A stretch of DNA of 43,350 bases, from assembly GCA_013153475.1 (NCBI GenBank), contig JAADEJ010000041.1, positions 1 to 43,350 of the forward strand, written 5' to 3'. This DNA is from Campylobacterota bacterium (lineage in GTDB: Bacteria; Campylobacterota; Campylobacteria; Campylobacterales; Hydrogenimonadaceae). The position numbers and the translations under genes are program-made. The notes beneath the pieces were generated by a model, which searched no databases, was not told the DNA's origin, and worked only from the letters and a program-made list of their open reading frames with translations. Positions 41,801 to 43,350 of the stretch are shown here, in pieces; positions within the stretch are counted from its first letter, which is position 1, and every line of letters starts with the position of its first letter.

Positions 41801-42019
41801 AGTTTTGTGCTGGAGAACAGTGAAGGCAATTCTGTAGAGATTGTGAAAATGATTATTCAGACCGCCAAAATTTTCGGACTCAAAAGTATCGCGGAAGGGG
41901 TTGAAGATGAAGAGACCCTGCAAATGCTGGCCTCGTTTGGATGCGACTGTTACCAGGGATACCATTTTTCACCGGCAGTGGATGCGGACCGTGTGGTCGC
42001 GTTGTTGAAAGGGCAATGA
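38822..42019 (+). CDS. NIT-GAF-PAS-GGDEF-EAL c-di-GMP signalling protein
   Basis: A 1065-residue membrane sensor that probably makes or degrades c-di-GMP. TM1 (about 9-26) and TM2 (about 301-324) enclose a periplasmic all-helical domain whose LIKELQKERGLSVASL matches the NIT (nitrate/nitrite-sensing) family. A GAF-like region (about 345-495), a PAS domain (about 512-625), GGDEF (about 635-800) and EAL (about 812-1060) follow. The GGDEF motif reads AGDEF (714-718), still compatible with activity, and no RxxD inhibitory site is seen before it. The EAL motif reads EAM (847-849), but DDFGTGYSS, KIDKSF and AEGVE are intact. Start GTG 38822. Which activity dominates cannot be told. Confidence 0.92.
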   Translation: MERTKNLKLKLLLIFLFPAVGMLYFSFDYVHNKFEQYQKTVYLEEASVYVDAATHLIKELQKERGLSVASLTSQDYFSKKLVTQRELSDKAYNRFSKLFPRVKDAFQADLLKRFIERYREITIIRKKVDAGELDVFGILNYYSSLVEKLIGSASILKNVFVNERFYKLSNGYDMLLNLAENNGRERALISWLLVEKKDNKAIRQYLYDLEIQTAGLSVRMEKEGVLTIAHLYQQYVPKDMEEAYTALKKRIIFDRDLSGVSGEHWWQLATQYINAIYQVNGQIIRTMWQLRDKLKEEAYRALVLSLVLWIGALAALYALVLIFTRIINAYGRQVSKTIEQKKLYRAFSEYSEVLIYNEDEQVLLGTMCVILMQTEKFDHLWIAKVDREGKIEPVVTENIASVLITQAFEKGDRASARLKKAIRQLGGSGKYEILLRGVEASALYDQVESFGLFSLFEKDNASYVLVAGAKKNDELNAWTIDLLGRMVGGLRYAMEKIALKREDEELKASLKVMASVFETHEAITITDAFGKIVKVNRAFTRITGYEPEEVIGKNPSVLKSGEHDKAFYNEMWDAIRKKGFWKGEIINKRKNGEIYPEMLSISAVKNEKGEITHYVAHFFDITDLKAAQRQAEYRAQHDPLTDLYNRQKLLEELERIYEKGRQDGYYSAFLFFDLDNFKQINDFYTHEIGDKVLVRVAERLRSFAFENDIVARIAGDEFAFIAVDIDKQRTEAIKKVSILLEKIRKSFERTMEVDGHEVEISFSIGVKIFPDDEKSAQDVVVDADVAMYHAKRNGKNQYKFFDERLDLEAKQFIVLKNEFTKALERGELLVHYQPQVEIGTGRICGLEAMVRWRHPERGLLYPDSFIHVVTSNRLNFALTVYVLKQVAVDLKKWKKVLKEFPLRIAINISGGQFNQKDFEKKILDVIREMEIEPKALEFEIVEDILMKDIDHSVEMIRRFKQYGFSFSIDDFGTGYSSINYLKRLPVDSLKIDKSFVLENSEGNSVEIVKMIIQTAKIFGLKSIAEGVEDEETLQMLASFGCDCYQGYHFSPAVDADRVVALLKGQ

Positions 42020-42275
42020 TTAAATGTACAAATCGCGTACAAATGCAATCTGCTTGATCCAAAATGCCGATTTTAAGGGGTTTGAAGTGGCGGACAGGGA
42101 GGGAAGCCATTATAAAAACAAATAAAACAAACAAAAGACCATAAAATCGGGCTTTCGTAACTCTGTCAAAATCTCATCAATGTGTATTTTGTGGCATTTT
42201 TGGGCACAATTTGGGCACAGTAATGTAGACAACATTTTAGTATTGCTGATGCTATATAAGGATATTTGATTATAT
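42020..42275. other. AT-rich intergenic stretch with 11-bp iterated repeats
   Basis: No gene is convincing here. It holds two direct copies of GTACAAAT exactly 11 bases apart (42026 and 42037) and three successive 11-base units at 42187-42219 (TTTTGTGGCAT, TTTTGGGCACA, ATTTGGGCACA). A nine-base inverted repeat joins CCGATTTTA (42067-42075) and TAAAATCGG (42142-42150). Base composition drops sharply from the preceding genes. A TGCTATATA extended -10 (42250-42258) probably drives the next gene. Confidence 0.6.
42187..42219 (+). repeat. Three tandem 11-bp units
   Basis: Consecutive units TTTTGTGGCAT, TTTTGGGCACA and ATTTGGGCACA; the last two differ only in the first base. The phase of 11 bases puts each on about the same DNA face, as in recombinase arm sites or iterons. 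Confidence 0.7.
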
Positions 42276-43350
42276 ATGACAATTGAAGAAGCCATCAAAC
42301 AGCTGCAAAACTCCATTCTCCCCAAATTGAGTCAATGTATACCCGATCCATCCCATAAAGAAAAGTTCAACAATACAATGAGCTTTTTACTACCCAAAGA
42401 AACTTTGGGCTATCCGGATAGTCAAACATTTTTGAATGAAAAAAGACTTTTACCCTTTGATATCGCTTTGATGTCAATAACCTACTGTATGCCCGATTTG
42501 GATAAAAAAAGAAAAAGACAACTGGCTTCTTATTTTGTTCCTTTCGCGTCCAACTTGAGTTTGCGAGTAGACAAAGTTACTAACCAAACAATTTATAAAG
42601 AAGTTGTTTTGATCCTTGAATATGTCAAAAAAATCCTTGTGCTTTTGGATGAGTTCCCAAAATATTGGAACAATTACCAGGGAACGAAGTTTCGATCCAG
42701 TAGTGAGAAAAATCTTATCAAAGCCCAGTTGGCATCATTGAAAGATCGGTTAGAACATCCCTGTTTCCCAGTGACATGCCAGGAGGAGATTGAAAAAACA
42801 AAGCTTTTGATTAACTTTATTGAGATGCTTTCAAAACCAGAGAATCGGCATATTCCAGAGTGGATTGCATTTGTAAATAATTTCTCTTCAATTGAAATAT
42901 TGCACAATTTTGGATTAACGAAAATCGAATTAGATGTTCTTAAACAGTCAAGCAACTTTTTTAATGGTATCCGTACCCAAAAGCATGAAGTTATCAAAAG
43001 TGTTGGAATCTATATACAAATACAGATTTCCAGGAAACCATTGACTTCAAAAGACAAGAGGGCCTATGCGGAAGCTATTCAGGATATTCTTGAATATTTT
43101 TTTAAAAAGCGTTATCCTGATGAGTTAAACAGAAAGGGGATGTGTTTTACAGCCAAAAGCTTCAATAAGACTCCGATGATAAAGACACATCTGGATGAAA
43201 CTCCTCTTTTCAGATATCAAACTTCGTCACGGCAGATTGATCCTTTAACGCGATGTTTTATCGAATTTATTGAAACGATGACAGAAATTAATGATGACAG
43301 TTCAGAAGAAATTTCTGGATATATATTTGCAAAGAATCTCTTAAAAGAGC
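42276..43350 (+). CDS. Unrecognised protein, N-terminal part (cut by window end)
   Basis: An open frame of 358 codons runs from ATG 42276 to the window edge without a stop. The protein begins MTIEEAIKQLQNSILPKLS and is predicted mostly helical, rich in Lys, Phe and Ile, with no signal peptide or membrane span. I see no known catalytic motif. Its DNA is much richer in A and T than every other gene here, and its codons favour A/T endings, a sign of horizontal acquisition. AAGGA lies 13 bases upstream, farther than usual, and an extended -10 precedes it. It may be the first gene of an island; defence or mobile-element functions are possible but nothing in the visible part shows one. Confidence 0.75.
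   Translation, partial: MTIEEAIKQLQNSILPKLSQCIPDPSHKEKFNNTMSFLLPKETLGYPDSQTFLNEKRLLPFDIALMSITYCMPDLDKKRKRQLASYFVPFASNLSLRVDKVTNQTIYKEVVLILEYVKKILVLLDEFPKYWNNYQGTKFRSSSEKNLIKAQLASLKDRLEHPCFPVTCQEEIEKTKLLINFIEMLSKPENRHIPEWIAFVNNFSSIEILHNFGLTKIELDVLKQSSNFFNGIRTQKHEVIKSVGIYIQIQISRKPLTSKDKRAYAEAIQDILEYFFKKRYPDELNRKGMCFTAKSFNKTPMIKTHLDETPLFRYQTSSRQIDPLTRCFIEFIETMTEINDDSSEEISGYIFAKNLLKE

Noticed and set aside
42061-42074. Terminator after the GGDEF-EAL gene
   Set aside because: AAAAT/ATTTT with a four-base loop is weak and lacks a following T run.
42187-42219. CRISPR array
   Set aside because: Units are only 11 bases and contiguous, with no spacers and no cas genes.
42110-42325. 71-codon minus-strand frame read as an integrase tail
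   Set aside because: It covers the 11-bp repeats and the start of the rightward gene; no integrase catalytic motif is visible, so it cannot be supported.

Overview
This window comes from a GC-rich member of the Campylobacterota (Epsilonproteobacteria), inferred from gene content and order. Supporting signs are the flgA-ubiX-coaD-tmk run, the cheV-cheA-cheW order with a receiver domain fused to CheA, a short SerB, an LpxB/LpxH lipid A pair, and several DUF4136-type lipoproteins. The genus cannot be named from sequence reading alone; a Hydrogenimonas- or Nitratifractor-like organism would fit the base composition. Genes are densely packed, many start with GTG or TTG, and three convergent pairs share overlapping stop codons.

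Layout. 1-2551: minus-strand run of tRNA-Leu, tRNA-Gly, flgA, ubiX, coaD and tmk (cut by the window edge), preceded by the HU gene. 2790-5509: plus-strand operon of an IscU/NifU-like scaffold, a ferritin-like protein, phosphatidylserine decarboxylase and a SprA-type putative metalloprotease. 5506-8716: ychF, two small membrane proteins (one of only 31 residues) and leucyl aminopeptidase. 8714-14844: a self-contained tripartite RND efflux operon (tetR, tolC-like, adaptor, pump) with a probable TetR operator over its promoter. 14919-16934: four consecutive lipoprotein genes, three of them DUF4136 paralogues. 16956-20030: a sirtuin divergent from amrS-amrB, then a small exported protein. 20027-29990: tcdA and surE divergent from a thioredoxin-NHL protein, lpxB, greA, argC, an lpxH-like gene and cheVAW. 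30009-34873: an MTHFR-family gene divergent from serB, an ABC exporter, uppP and a Sel1-repeat protein. 34870-38747: a LetAB-type lipid transport operon with LetA split into two genes and a seven-MCE-domain LetB. 38787-42019: a large NIT-GAF-PAS-GGDEF-EAL protein. From about 42020 the composition becomes AT-rich: 11-bp iterated direct repeats precede an unrecognised gene that runs off the window, which looks like the edge of an acquired island.

How the genes work together. Most of the window is core biology: nucleotide and cofactor synthesis (tmk, coaD, ubiX), envelope building (psd, lpxB, lpxH-like, uppP, LetAB, lipoproteins), iron/Fe-S handling, motility and chemotaxis (flgA, cheVAW), c-di-GMP signalling, and efflux. 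The points I find most worth checking are a group of genes whose consensus -10 elements sit exactly six or seven bases before the AUG with no ribosome binding site (probable leaderless mRNAs), the island edge with its 11-bp repeats, the flgA start butted against a tRNA, the IscU-like protein lacking its first ligand cysteine, and the duplicated charged segment in CheA.
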